This document shows positions 14,401 through 24,467 of a stretch of DNA of 64,000 nucleotides, one piece after another (within the stretch, counting starts at the first letter, position 1; every line of letters begins with the position of its first letter). The notes under the pieces were generated by a model. The model saw only the letters and a program-made list of their open reading frames with translations, was not told the DNA's origin and ran no database searches. A program made the position numbers and the translations under genes. The DNA is from Mytilus californianus (taxonomy: Eukaryota; Mollusca; Bivalvia; Mytilida; Mytilidae): assembly GCF_021869535.1 (NCBI RefSeq), contig NW_026262581.1, positions 74,987,955 through 75,051,954 on the forward strand, in the 5' to 3' direction.

Positions 14401-16674
14401 CTCTGTTCTTTTATTAATCTTTCAAGTAGTCTATCCATCTGTATTAATAAGAGTGACAAGTCATCAATTTTTGGTATAGCAATTTAATGTCCTTCAGACA
14501 TGTCAGTACTGAAACCTCTACATCAATTTCACACACTTATGGTCAGGTGATATTTACAGGTTTAAATAATAGAAGGCTTCCTCCAAGTAACCATACATGA
14601 GGTCTGGAATAAATTATTGTTGTTGAAAGAATATGTCATTCTGGTTATGTCATCTGGTCTTGCCCAAGCTCATATATATTCATTTTCCTGTGCTCAGTAT
14701 ATGTTTATGCTCAATCTAGGATAGTCAGGTGGGGGGAAGCATTATGTTTTCTGGCCTGTACATCTGTCCTTCTGTTTGTGCATTAGTCCATCCTGAGTAT
14801 CAGGTTAAAGTTTACCAAGAAGTTGTTGTCTCCTTGATTTGAAACTTTGTACACATAATCATTATGATAATATTCTTTCAGGTAATACCAGTTCATCTAA
14901 CTATAGCAGCAATCTTGGATACAAATCACAGGTGTGTAAAACAAAAATCTTGTGAATATAACTTGATTGCTAAACATGATAATGTCATTAACCTTTTTCT
15001 ACTGCATTAGGGCCTAAGCCGTAAAAAATACACAGTAGTCAATTAACCTGTTAAAGAGGTAAATCATAATCTTTTCATGTGAGTGATGATGTGACCTATA
15101 AAGCATCATGAATAAATTTAAGATGTGGAATAAAAGTCATTAAGAAAGCAACCTAATGACAAAAAAAAATTAGTCATGGAGAGAACGGAAACTAAAAATT
15201 TTGTAATTTTTCCATTTATAAAGGGGCAGAACTCTAGAAGGGTTAAAGTGACACCTCCAAAATTCAATCTTGATCTGTGTTTTGTGGAAATAAGCATTGT
15301 GTATAAGTTTCATAACATTTGGTTGAGGCAAACTCAAGTTAGAGAACGGAAACCAATTTTAGGACGTACGGACAATGCCCCCTCCGCTACGGCGGGGGCA
15401 TAAAAACACCTAGAAATGAGCATAAAGTCTTCAACAAAAGACAGGGGACTATAGAATATATGTCAAGCTCTAAACATCCTGAGTCTAATAATAATATTCA
15501 ATAAGATGAACAGAAACAACCTATCACAGGTCTGCCATCACCACCAAATTTTCTAAAGATATAACATGAATCATCCACTGATAGGCTCCCTGACCTGAAA
15601 CAGGTACACAAATTTATATGGGGTTCAAGTTTTTTTGAAAGAAAGTTCATGAAATCTCCACCCTCCTTCTTAAATCTTGATAAGAAACATGAAAACACTA
15701 AAATAATGTTATTTTTGACATTAAAAATACTTAGTCTAGTACAAACAATCTAATGCACAATTCTTTTTTCAATTTACTATATTGAATTTTTTATGAATAT
15801 TTATTTGTTCTGTCTTAAAATAAGAAGTTGCAGTAAAGTCAAGTTTGTCTTTTAGTAACTCCAGTTAAAATTAACCAGTGAAGCATAACCATATAAGCCA
15901 TCAAAGAGTCACACTTGATTTAAAAAACCATTCTAAGTAAAGAGCTGGATTTTACATGTCTGTTCATTCTGTATTAGCCTTTCAACATATGAATATTAAG
16001 AAATGTTGTTTAAACATCATTAATACTGCACATTGAACAAAACAATAAGATAATAAAATACAGTCCATATTTCAAACTGACTGCATTTACTTGAATGATA
16101 AATATTCTTCATTGTCATTCTGTCACTTGTGAAACAAACAATTATTACATGTACAATGTACTAGCTGCTTATTATTAAGTAGTGCCCATGGAAGATGATA
16201 TAAAAAAATCAAAAACTGATACTATTTTCCTTGTATTTACTTATGAATTTCTTAATCAGAATTATTATCTTCATAGAGATTCAATTTAATAAAAAAAGTT
16301 TGAAGCAGTAAACAATATCATTGACACCAGTGCATGTGTATCTCAGTCACTAGTAAGACATATATGAAATTTCTAGGAGTTTCTGAAATAAAGCAGTTAA
16401 AGCAGTCACAGAATTCTTTGATAAAGATCTTTATAAAACTTTACACTGACTTTTCTTGCTTAGCTTTAGTTATACATCTATTCATTTATTTATAAATAAG
16501 ATATTATATAAAGTTGACCATTTATTATAGGTAAATTATGTTCAACCAGCTAACCTTAGCCTGCCATATAATTCTACCCCAGGATACATGCAGGGACCAC
16601 AACATGATATACCACATTCAACTGTACCATATGAAACTCCAGCTAGTCAACAAGATGGAAACTTGAGTCTGTAG
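2232..16674 (+). CDS. Double DM-domain (Dmrt family) transcription factor, six coding exons
   Basis: Predicted nuclear zinc-finger DNA-binding protein of the doublesex/mab-3 family, whose members usually act in sex determination, gonad development or neural patterning. Exons: 2232-2481, 6180-6359, 7368-7453, 8346-8382, 14882-14931, 16531-16674. They total 747 nt, or 248 codons plus TAG, and every junction is GT-AG with matching phase. DM1 (residues ~12-60) has CQKCLAHG, KGHKFGC and DCQCQRC followed by a basic helix. DM2 (residues ~111-143) has CRRCQIHG, RGHKDSC and GCWCTEC. All eight zinc ligands are present in both. The C-terminal third is rich in Pro, Tyr, Gln and Ser. Two DM domains in one protein are known from nematode MAB-3; bivalve Dmrt1L is a possible orthologue, but I cannot confirm that without a tree. 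The start is the ATG one base after the acceptor. The last two exons also occur as a second copy at 22675-24467. Confidence 0.88.
2640..3060. repeat. Copy of a fold-back repeat family (Dmrt intron 1)
   Basis: The segments 'cattgaataaatacaa', 'agctattgtt' and 'gcatgtgatgttgtattta' match the inverted-arm element at 35664-36281 and the fragment at 4960-5110. The copy is diverged. No clean ends or target duplication were seen. Confidence 0.45.
4262..4345 (-). repeat. tRNA-derived SINE head
   Basis: Read on the minus strand there is an A-box-like 'AGCTCTGTCGGTTAGAGC' and, about 30 nt on, a B-box-like 'GGGTTTGAGTCCTGG'. The anticodon arm does not pair properly and no acceptor stem closes, so this is a SINE head or decayed tRNA rather than a working tRNA gene. 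The adjoining sequence to about 4440 may be the SINE body. Confidence 0.5.
4960..5110. repeat. Fragment of the fold-back repeat family
   Basis: Shares 'acacagagaacaatagctat', 'tgtatttattcaatggga' and 'gacaaaagtttaaata' with the right arm of the element at 35664-36281. Only one arm is recognisable here. It lies in Dmrt intron 1. Confidence 0.5.
5290..5560. repeat. GC-rich duplicated segment with a perfect hairpin
   Basis: A GC-rich island in AT-rich intron sequence. A ~42-bp unit beginning 'gggggaaatcggaggtggat' occurs at 5296-5337 and again at 5392-5433. After the first copy, arms 5321-5337 and 5346-5362 (gggtggggcccagggtg and its complement) form a perfect 17-bp inverted repeat with an 8-nt loop. 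Confidence 0.65.
6180..6359 (+). CDS. Dmrt coding exon 2 (second DM domain)
   Basis: Acceptor tttgtag ends at 6179; donor is ATAA|GTAAGT. The exon enters in phase 1 and leaves in phase 1. It encodes a Gln/Ser-rich linker and then DM2 ligands C111, C114, H117, H126, C130, C135, C137 and C140. The coding exon stops two residues after the last cysteine plus one base, so the usual recognition helix does not follow here. Confidence 0.85.
6514..6726. mobile_element. Small non-autonomous DNA transposon (hAT-like MITE)
   Basis: 213 bp in Dmrt intron 2. The left end is CAGTCATTCCCAAGG; the right end read in reverse is CAGTGGTTCCCAAGG, and similarity continues inward (GGACATT... against GGACATTTC...). 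The direct repeat CCAAGA abuts both ends (6508-6513 and 6727-6732). CAGNGGTTCCCAA-type ends are typical of hAT elements, although hAT duplications are usually 8 bp. There is no coding capacity. Confidence 0.65.
7368..7453 (+). CDS. Dmrt coding exon 3
   Basis: Acceptor tttttcag ends at 7367; donor is TGG|GTAAGT. Entry is in phase 1 and exit in phase 0. It encodes residues 144-172, Pro/Tyr-rich, with a CSHC pair just downstream of DM2 where the recognition helix would be expected. Confidence 0.8.
8346..8382 (+). CDS. Dmrt coding exon 4 (37-nt micro-exon)
   Basis: Acceptor aaacag ends at 8345; donor is GGAG|GTAATG. Entry is in phase 0 and exit in phase 1, which joins in frame to exon 5. It encodes LLHQQNNTACGG. 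It is supported mainly by phase and splice consensus, because so short an exon has little coding signal. Confidence 0.68.
8455..8685 (-). repeat. tRNA-derived SINE, 5'-truncated
   Basis: Same family as 42868-43138. On the minus strand a B-box-like 'GTGAGTTTGAACCC' is followed by the shared body, and the element ends in (AATC)n, seen on + as gattgattgatta. The A-box half is missing. It lies in Dmrt intron 4, just after exon 4. Confidence 0.6.
9110..12660. repeat. ~48-bp minisatellite array in Dmrt intron 4
   Basis: About 60 units with landmarks 'attctgaagttttatagaaa' and 'cccctcaaaagttatctacc'. Some units carry a shorter 'ccactcagttatctacc' variant, giving higher-order structure. The array is interrupted by a fold-back insert at 12154-12625. 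The start of the large tandem duplication lies inside it. Confidence 0.9.
12154..12625. mobile_element. Short inverted-repeat element (MITE-like) inside the minisatellite
   Basis: Ends GGAGTAATACCACCAA and TTGGTGGTATTACTCC are inverted copies of each other, 472 bp apart, and minisatellite units continue on both sides. It has no coding capacity. The target duplication is unclear; 'tta' or similar is possible. It is repeated at 19947-20418 by the segmental duplication. Confidence 0.65.
12866..13270. repeat. Mytilid-type interspersed repeat
   Basis: A ~400-bp element with 'gccaatgagacaactatcca', 'ataaaaggccccaacaggac', 'accactgaattacaggcttc' and 'cttgggacagtggtgtaac'. I recognise this as a family very common in mussel genomic sequence; its class is unknown to me. 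The copy at 20659-21063 comes from the segmental duplication. Confidence 0.6.
13430..14300. repeat. ~165-bp tandem repeat, about five to six units
   Basis: Units carry 'tatcagcaatgtctt', 'gaaaatcagtgcagatcaa', 'ccttggaaatattaatta' and 'aaattgcattgtaagtgctc'. A single related unit lies at about 3600-3785. It is in Dmrt intron 4 and repeated at 21223-22093. Confidence 0.7.
14882..14931 (+). CDS. Dmrt coding exon 5, copy 1
   Basis: Acceptor ctttcag ends at 14881; donor is CACAG|GTGTGT. Entry is in phase 1 and exit in phase 0. It encodes a Ser/Asn-rich stretch (residues 185-201). Exon 4 lies 6.5 kb upstream across the minisatellite. Confidence 0.78.
15176..15403 (+). repeat. Interspersed repeat with 'ggcataactc'-type core
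   Basis: The stretch from 'aaaggggcagaactctagaa' to 'ctacggcgggggcataa' matches the element at 58050-58412 and belongs to a common mussel repeat. The 75-codon open frame here is part of that repeat. Its second copy is at 22969-23196. Confidence 0.6.
16531..16674 (+). CDS. Dmrt terminal coding exon 6, copy 1
   Basis: Acceptor tttattatag ends at 16530. The exon reads in phase 0 for 47 codons to TAG at 16672-16674. The tail is rich in Pro, Tyr, Gln and Asn, with no further zinc-binding residues. That the upstream frame closes exactly here supports the whole gene model. Confidence 0.85.
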   Translation, partial: VNYVQPANLSLPYNSTPGYMQGPQHDIPHSTVPYETPASQQDGNLSL

Positions 16675-18590
16675 TCATGGCAACACAAGAAAGAAGGACC
16701 AAAGTTTTTTTTTATGACAGTTTCTCTTCATTTTCAATTTAGCAGTTGTATCAAAATCTCAAAATTGCATCCCTAGTCATGTATGGCTTAATTGAATTGT
16801 TAGAAATTCAAAATCAAGGACTTTCAAGGGATTTAAAGTACGATATTTGAGAAATACAAAGTTACAAGATACACGTACAAAATTGATTTGATTAGTCTTA
16901 TGCACATTTCATTACTCAAAAATATCCTAAGACCAATTAACTAAAAATAATATGTGTAAAATAGACAATAGACAATAAAACTTCATAGACAATTTAGAAA
17001 TTAATACAAACACCTTAAAAAAAATTTAAAAGTATATGACACATTTACCAATAAAAAAGATGTATGTAAAAATTTAATGAAAAATGTTAATAATTAATAA
17101 TTAGTTTACGAGAATTAAGATTAAATTGGCATAAGTGGAGAAATATTATTTTGATGTTCAGAATGTTTCTCTAAATGATTTTTATTACTGATCATTAGTC
17201 AAACTCAATTCAGAGGTAAATAATTATAGCTCACTCTTGAAGCATAATAATGAAGCTTGCTATTGTTGAGGGTGGGGGAAATATTGTTGGGAGTATCTGT
17301 CTAACTTATTACATTCCAATATTCAAATATACAAATTTCCATATCAGTCACATAGAACTTTTGAATGCCTTGAAAAAAATTATTTATACTTTGCATTATT
17401 ATTGGCAAGCACCAGAGGATGTGTCTTGAATAACATTAGAATGCCCGTCTGCAAGTTCAAGGTGACAAACATATTGTTTAAAATACAAAAGTCAGGAGGA
17501 CACATTTTTGAATGCCTGGAAAATTGACATTTTTGGTGCCCACCACCAGGGAGAGTTTTGCAAATAAGTTGGAATTTTTGTCTGCAAGGTCCAGGTCACA
17601 AACTTCATTTAACTTTATATTCCTATATATTCAAATATACAAAGTTTTGTCTGATTTAGTACTTTTGAATGTCGACATTGATATTAATGATGTTTGATAT
17701 GAATCATAGTTGTCCACCACCAGTGTATATGGTATCTTAATTTTAGTGTCTTTCACCCTCTTATTTGATACTGTATAGTTTATTATGCATTTTCAGGAAT
17801 TATTAGCCCTTTCACCAGTTAATGAAATATCATAAAAGGCAAGAAATTTTAATGTTCCATTTCTTGTATGGGGCGATAGTTTGACTCGTCATATCATATG
17901 ATGCAATTTGAAAAATAGATAAGATAGGCAAAACTTGATGAATTTGACATTGTTAAGAGTGCTTTCGAATCTTTTTCACTTTTACTCTTGGAAAAGATAT
18001 ATATTCCACTTCCATCATCAGAAATGGTACAATTACCGGTCTAAATGAAAATCAAGATCATAATTTTAACTGCTATTATATATCATGTATATATACAACT
18101 AAATTGTTTCAAATGTTTGTGGGCTTAAAAACTAATATATGGAAATGAAATTTACATATTTTACACCAGAAAAGGCAAACAATAAAAAAAGCATGAGTTC
18201 TAAATAATATGTGAATTAATATAATGGTAGCGAAATGAAAAAACAAAAATAATGAAAGTGAGTTTGTTTTTCGTGAACAAATAGACTTGATGACTTTATA
18301 TGAAATATAATTTCAAAAAAAAATTTATGATTAGGTGTATAATTTATATGCATGCTGGATATATTTTTAAACCCAGAAATTGTAATCTATAGAAAGTTTT
18401 AATGGTATGAATTGTTCCCATGCATGATATGAGCAAATATATATTAGCAATACTTAATTATGTATTAATTTTATTTTATCTAATCCAAGGAATGGATTTT
18501 AATATTGAATTTTGATTAAGTGATGATTTTGTTAATAATTGTTGAATGAAATTTGTTTCTTTTGAATAAAATGAAAAAAGTAGACCTTTT
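16675..18590 (+). other. Presumed Dmrt 3' UTR, copy 1
   Basis: AT-rich sequence after the stop. A candidate polyadenylation signal AATAAA lies at 18565-18570, with other AATAAA motifs nearer the stop (for example around 16972). Two ~110-bp repeat units with 'gtctgcaagttcaaggtgac'-like cores occupy about 17370-17610. The extent is inferred. Confidence 0.4.
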
Positions 18591-21500
18591 GTCTCTTTAA
18601 TTTACAAACCTCTTTGGTTTCAATTAATGGTAGGTATCTACAGGATCACAGCGATCATTGTTACAATTAGAATTCTACACATTCAAAAGAATTAAGATGA
18701 CAGAATGGCAGCCATTTTAATACTGATTACACTTCATCAACCTTTGTTAAATCCTCGAGAAAGTTTTCCAGGCCCTGTATGGTAATACATTTATATTTAT
18801 TTGTCGTAAAAAAAATCTTAAGTTTTATAGAAACCCCTCAAAAGTTACCTACCTTTACAAAAATTCTGAAGTTTTAAAGAAACCACTCGGTTATCTACCT
18901 TGACAAAAAATTCTGAAGTTTTATAGAAACCCCTCAAAAGTTATCTACCTTTAAAAAAATCTTAAGTTTTATACAAACCCCCCAAAAGTTATCTACCTTT
19001 ACAAAAATTCTGAAGTTTTATAGAAACCCCTCAAAAGTTATCTATCTTTACAAAAATGCTGAAGTTTTACAGAAACCCCTCAAAAGTTATCTACCTTTAC
19101 AAAAATTCTGAAGTTACAAGAAACTCCTCAAAAGTTATCTACCTTTACAAAAATTCAGAAGTTTTATAGAAACCACTCAGTTATCTACCTTAACAAAAAA
19201 TTCTGAAGTTTTATAGAAACCCCTCAAAAGTTATCTACCTTTACAAAATTTCTGAAGTTTTACAGAACCCCTCAAAAGTTATCTACCTTTACAAAAATTC
19301 TGAAGTTTAATAGAAACCCCTCAAAAGTTATCTACCTTTACAAAAATTCTGAAGTTTTATAGAAACCACTCAGTTATCTACCTTAACAAAAAATTCTGAA
19401 GTTTTATAGAAACCCCTCAAAAGTTATCTACCTTTACAAAAAATTCTAAAGTTTTATAGAAACTACTCAAAAGTTATCTAACTTTACAAAAATTCTGAAG
19501 TTTTATAGAAACCCCTCAAAAGTTATCTACCTTTACAAAATTTCTGAAGTTTTACAGAATACTCAAAAGTTATCTACCTTTACAAAAATTCCGAAGTTTA
19601 ATAGAAAACCCTCAAAAGTTATCTACCTTTACAAAAATTCTGAAGTTTTATAGAAACCACTCAGTTATCTACCTTAACAAAAAATTCTGAAGTTTTATAG
19701 AAACCCCTTAAAAGTTATCTACCTTTACAAAAATTCTGAAGTTTTATAGAAACCCCTCAAAAGTTATCTACCTTTACAAAAAATTCTAAAGTTTTATAGA
19801 AACTACTCAAAAGTTATCTAACTTTACAAAAATGCTGAAATTTTATAGAAACCCCTCAAAAGTTATCCAACTTGACAAAAAATTCTGAAGTTTTAAAGAA
19901 ACCCCTTAAAAATTATTTCCCTTTGCAAAAAATCTTAAGTTTTATAGGAGTAATACCACCAATATTTTCCCCCTATTAGTCTTTGTTAAATTCTCATTTT
20001 TATTTTTTTTTAAATTGTGCAGAATTTATCTTTGTTTCAAATATTAAAGAAATACTTGGCATGAGTGAAGTTTGATCCTGTCCAGACTACTACAGTCAAA
20101 ATTTCACATAACATTTCATTGCATATAAGATAATAACCATCACTGGAAGTTAACCAATCAAATTTTTTTCCCCTTTTTTTCCTGTTTAGTAACCATGCCA
20201 CCTCAAGTTTCCAAAATATTTTATAGAAACACTTAATATAAAAAAAATCTTTGAATCACCCAAGATATATGTTTATGACTCAGAATTTTTTTTCTGCAAT
20301 GAAATGCATGTAACGAGGTTTAATTTCCTACAACTGTCAAATTCAAGGGAACATTTTTTTTCTACCCTTTTTCATATGAAACAGGATGTGACGAACAATG
20401 TTTTGGTGGTATTACTCCTTAAAGAGACCACTTAAAAGTTATCTCCCTTTGCAAAAATTTCTAATAATGGAAACAGTTAGTATTTGAATATAGACTTTTG
20501 AAATACCTGGAAATCTAGCCTTCTTTCATATGTCTTGTGTGATAGGTCAACAATACATGGTAGGTTAATTGTGAGGGGTTTAAATGTTCATCTGAGATAC
20601 TTCATTTATGACTTTGACCTTATTTACACATACAAGTGGTCAGATTAAGATAAAATAAGGAGATATGGCATGATTGCCAATGAGACAACTATCCACCAGA
20701 GACTAAATGATGTAGATTTTATTTATTAAGTATAGATCACCATACAGCCTTTAACAATGAGCAAAACCCATAATTCATGGCAAGCTTATAAAAGGCCCCA
20801 ACAGGACAAAATGTAAAACAACTCGAACGAGAAAAAATCAACAACCTGATTCACGATCACGATTCACTGATTGTACGATAAACAAATATGATATGTAGCA
20901 ACAAACAACAACCACTGAATTACAGGCTTCTGACTTGGGACAAACGCATACAGAATTTGGCGAGGTTAAACAAGTTTTTGGATAGACCAACCGCCTTTAA
21001 CTTGGGACAGTGGTGTAACAGCACAACATAAGAATAATTATAAGTTGAAAAGGGCTTGACTCATCATTATTATCATAAGTTTAAGGATTATGTCTGTAAC
21101 TTGACATGAAAGGTCATGATATTTTGTGTATGAATTAGTTTTAAAAGAATATACACAGCTGACCTGTGATAAGGGTTAGACCTTTTTTAACCATAATATT
21201 TGTTTATTTTCGCACAGAAATTCTCGGGGTTCGTCCAGTCTTGTATGCACTCTCACAAGTACAATTCTCCCTAGATTTTTATCAAATCTTTATAAGTGGT
21301 TTATATCTGCATTGTTTCTGACAAGTTAGAAAATCAGTGTCCATTAACTATTTTTTAAAAGTTGTGCCCCTTGGAAATATTAATTATATGTGTATGGGAA
21401 ATTGCATTGCAAGTGCTCTCACATGTACAGTTCTTTTTTTATCAAAGGTTTATATCAGCAATGTCTTGAACAAATTGGAAAATCAGTGCAGATCAACAAT

Positions 21501-22674
21501 TGTTTAAAGAGTTAGACTCCTTGGAAATATAAGTTATATCAAGGATTTGTATCAAATCCTTGTTTATATGTAAAATTGCATTGTAAGTGCTCTCAAGCCT
21601 ATATTTCTTGTAGGACTGTTATGAAATTAATATTGAAGATTTAAGTCAGCAATGTCTGTTACAAGCTTGAAAATCAGTGCAGATGAATTATTTGTTCAGA
21701 AGTTATGTCCATTAGAAATGTAAATTCTATAGAAAATTGCATTGTAAGCGCTCTCCCGTGTACAATTCTTGCCTGGTATTTCAAAGGTTTACATCAGCAA
21801 TGTTTATGACAAGATTGAAAATCAGTGCTGATCAATTATTTTTAAAAGAGTAATGCCCCTTGGAAATATTAATTATATGGAAAATTGCATTGTAAGCGCT
21901 TTCATGTGTACATTACAGTAACAATTCTTACCATCTTCTTTTATCAAAGGCATATATATCAGCAATGTCTTGTACAAGTTCAAAAGTCAGTGCCCATCAA
22001 CTATTTTTTAAAGAGTTATGCCACTGGCACTTGGAAATTTTAATTGTATGTAAAATTGCATTGTTAATGTTCTCAAGCCTTCATTTCTCTAAGGTATTTA
22101 TAAAAAAAAATATTAAAGAACAAAAAAATTTTTTTTTTTTTTAGTTCTAGCCATTGGGCAGATGAAATATGTACAATGTGGGGGACATTTGAACTCTGTT
22201 CTTTTATTAATCTTTCAAGTAGTCTATCCATCTGTATTAATAAGAGTGACAAGTCATCAATTTTTGGTATAGCAATTTAATGTCCTTCAGACATGTCAGT
22301 ACTGAAACCTCTACATCAATTTCACACACTTATGGTCAGGTGATATTTACAGGTTTAAATAATAGAAGGCTTCCTCCAAGTAACCATACATGAGGTCTGG
22401 AATAAATTATTGTTGTTGAAAGAATATGTCATTCTGGTTATGTCATCTGGTCTTGCCCAAGCTCATATATATTCATTTTCCTGTGCTCAGTATATGTTTA
22501 TGCTCAATCTAGGATAGTCAGGTGGGGGGAAGCATTATGTTTTCTGGCCTGTACATCTGTCCTTCTGTTTGTGCATTAGTCCATCCTGAGTATCAGGTTA
22601 AAGTTTACCAAGAAGTTGTTGTCTCCTTGATTTGAAACTTTGTACACATAATCATTATGATAATATTCTTTCAG

Positions 22675-22724
22675 GTAATACCAGTTCATCTAACTATAGC
22701 AGCAATCTTGGATACAAATCACAG
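22675..22724 (+). CDS. Dmrt coding exon 5, duplicate copy
   Basis: Same sequence, acceptor and donor as 14882-14931. Exon 4 could splice to either copy and give the same protein. Whether this copy is used depends on read-through of the first polyadenylation site. Confidence 0.65.
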
Positions 22725-24323
22725 GTGTGTAAAACAAAAATCTTGTGAATATAACTTGATTGCTAAACATGATAATGTCATTAACCTTTTTCTACTGCAT
22801 TAGGGCCTAAGCCGTAAAAAATACACAGTAGTCAATTAACCTGTTAAAGAGGTAAATCATAATCTTTTCATGTGAGTGATGATGTGACCTATAAAGCATC
22901 ATGAATAAATTTAAGATGTGGAATAAAAGTCATTAAGAAAGCAACCTAATGACAAAAAAAAATTAGTCATGGAGAGAACGGAAACTAAAAATTTTGTAAT
23001 TTTTCCATTTATAAAGGGGCAGAACTCTAGAAGGGTTAAAGTGACACCTCCAAAATTCAATCTTGATCTGTGTTTTGTGGAAATAAGCATTGTGTATAAG
23101 TTTCATAACATTTGGTTGAGGCAAACTCAAGTTAGAGAACGGAAACCAATTTTAGGACGTACGGACAATGCCCCCTCCGCTACGGCGGGGGCATAAAAAC
23201 ACCTAGAAATGAGCATAAAGTCTTCAACAAAAGACAGGGGACTATAGAATATATGTCAAGCTCTAAACATCCTGAGTCTAATAATAATATTCAATAAGAT
23301 GAACAGAAACAACCTATCACAGGTCTGCCATCACCACCAAATTTTCTAAAGATATAACATGAATCATCCACTGATAGGCTCCCTGACCTGAAACAGGTAC
23401 ACAAATTTATATGGGGTTCAAGTTTTTTTGAAAGAAAGTTCATGAAATCTCCACCCTCCTTCTTAAATCTTGATAAGAAACATGAAAACACTAAAATAAT
23501 GTTATTTTTGACATTAAAAATACTTAGTCTAGTACAAACAATCTAATGCACAATTCTTTTTTCAATTTACTATATTGAATTTTTTATGAATATTTATTTG
23601 TTCTGTCTTAAAATAAGAAGTTGCAGTAAAGTCAAGTTTGTCTTTTAGTAACTCCAGTTAAAATTAACCAGTGAAGCATAACCATATAAGCCATCAAAGA
23701 GTCACACTTGATTTAAAAAACCATTCTAAGTAAAGAGCTGGATTTTACATGTCTGTTCATTCTGTATTAGCCTTTCAACATATGAATATTAAGAAATGTT
23801 GTTTAAACATCATTAATACTGCACATTGAACAAAACAATAAGATAATAAAATACAGTCCATATTTCAAACTGACTGCATTTACTTGAATGATAAATATTC
23901 TTCATTGTCATTCTGTCACTTGTGAAACAAACAATTATTACATGTACAATGTACTAGCTGCTTATTATTAAGTAGTGCCCATGGAAGATGATATAAAAAA
24001 ATCAAAAACTGATACTATTTTCCTTGTATTTACTTATGAATTTCTTAATCAGAATTATTATCTTCATAGAGATTCAATTTAATAAAAAAAGTTTGAAGCA
24101 GTAAACAATATCATTGACACCAGTGCATGTGTATCTCAGTCACTAGTAAGACATATATGAAATTTCTAGGAGTTTCTGAAATAAAGCAGTTAAAGCAGTC
24201 ACAGAATTCTTTGATAAAGATCTTTATAAAACTTTACACTGACTTTTCTTGCTTAGCTTTAGTTATACATCTATTCATTTATTTATAAATAAGATATTAT
24301 ATAAAGTTGACCATTTATTATAG

Positions 24324-24467
24324 GTAAATTATGTTCAACCAGCTAACCTTAGCCTGCCATATAATTCTACCCCAGGATACATGCAGGGACCACAACATGA
24401 TATACCACATTCAACTGTACCATATGAAACTCCAGCTAGTCAACAAGATGGAAACTTGAGTCTGTAG
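24324..24467 (+). CDS. Dmrt terminal exon 6, duplicate copy
   Basis: Same sequence as 16531-16674, including the acceptor and TAG. The following 3' region, with AATAAA at 26358-26363, is duplicated too. It has no DM domains of its own and no upstream start, so it cannot be a separate full gene. Confidence 0.65.
   Translation, partial: VNYVQPANLSLPYNSTPGYMQGPQHDIPHSTVPYETPASQQDGNLSL

Larger units (their letters stand above)
11015..18807. repeat. Copy 1 of a 7,793-bp tandem segmental duplication
   Basis: Contains the distal part of the minisatellite, Dmrt exons 5 and 6 and the presumed 3' UTR. Checkpoints along its length (11071, 11321, 15176, 17512 and both exons) recur exactly 7,793 bp later, with no length change even in homopolymer runs. 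The right boundary is sharp: 'ttgtcgt' at 18801-18807 is followed by minisatellite, whereas the equivalent at 26600 runs into unrelated sequence. Confidence 0.92.
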
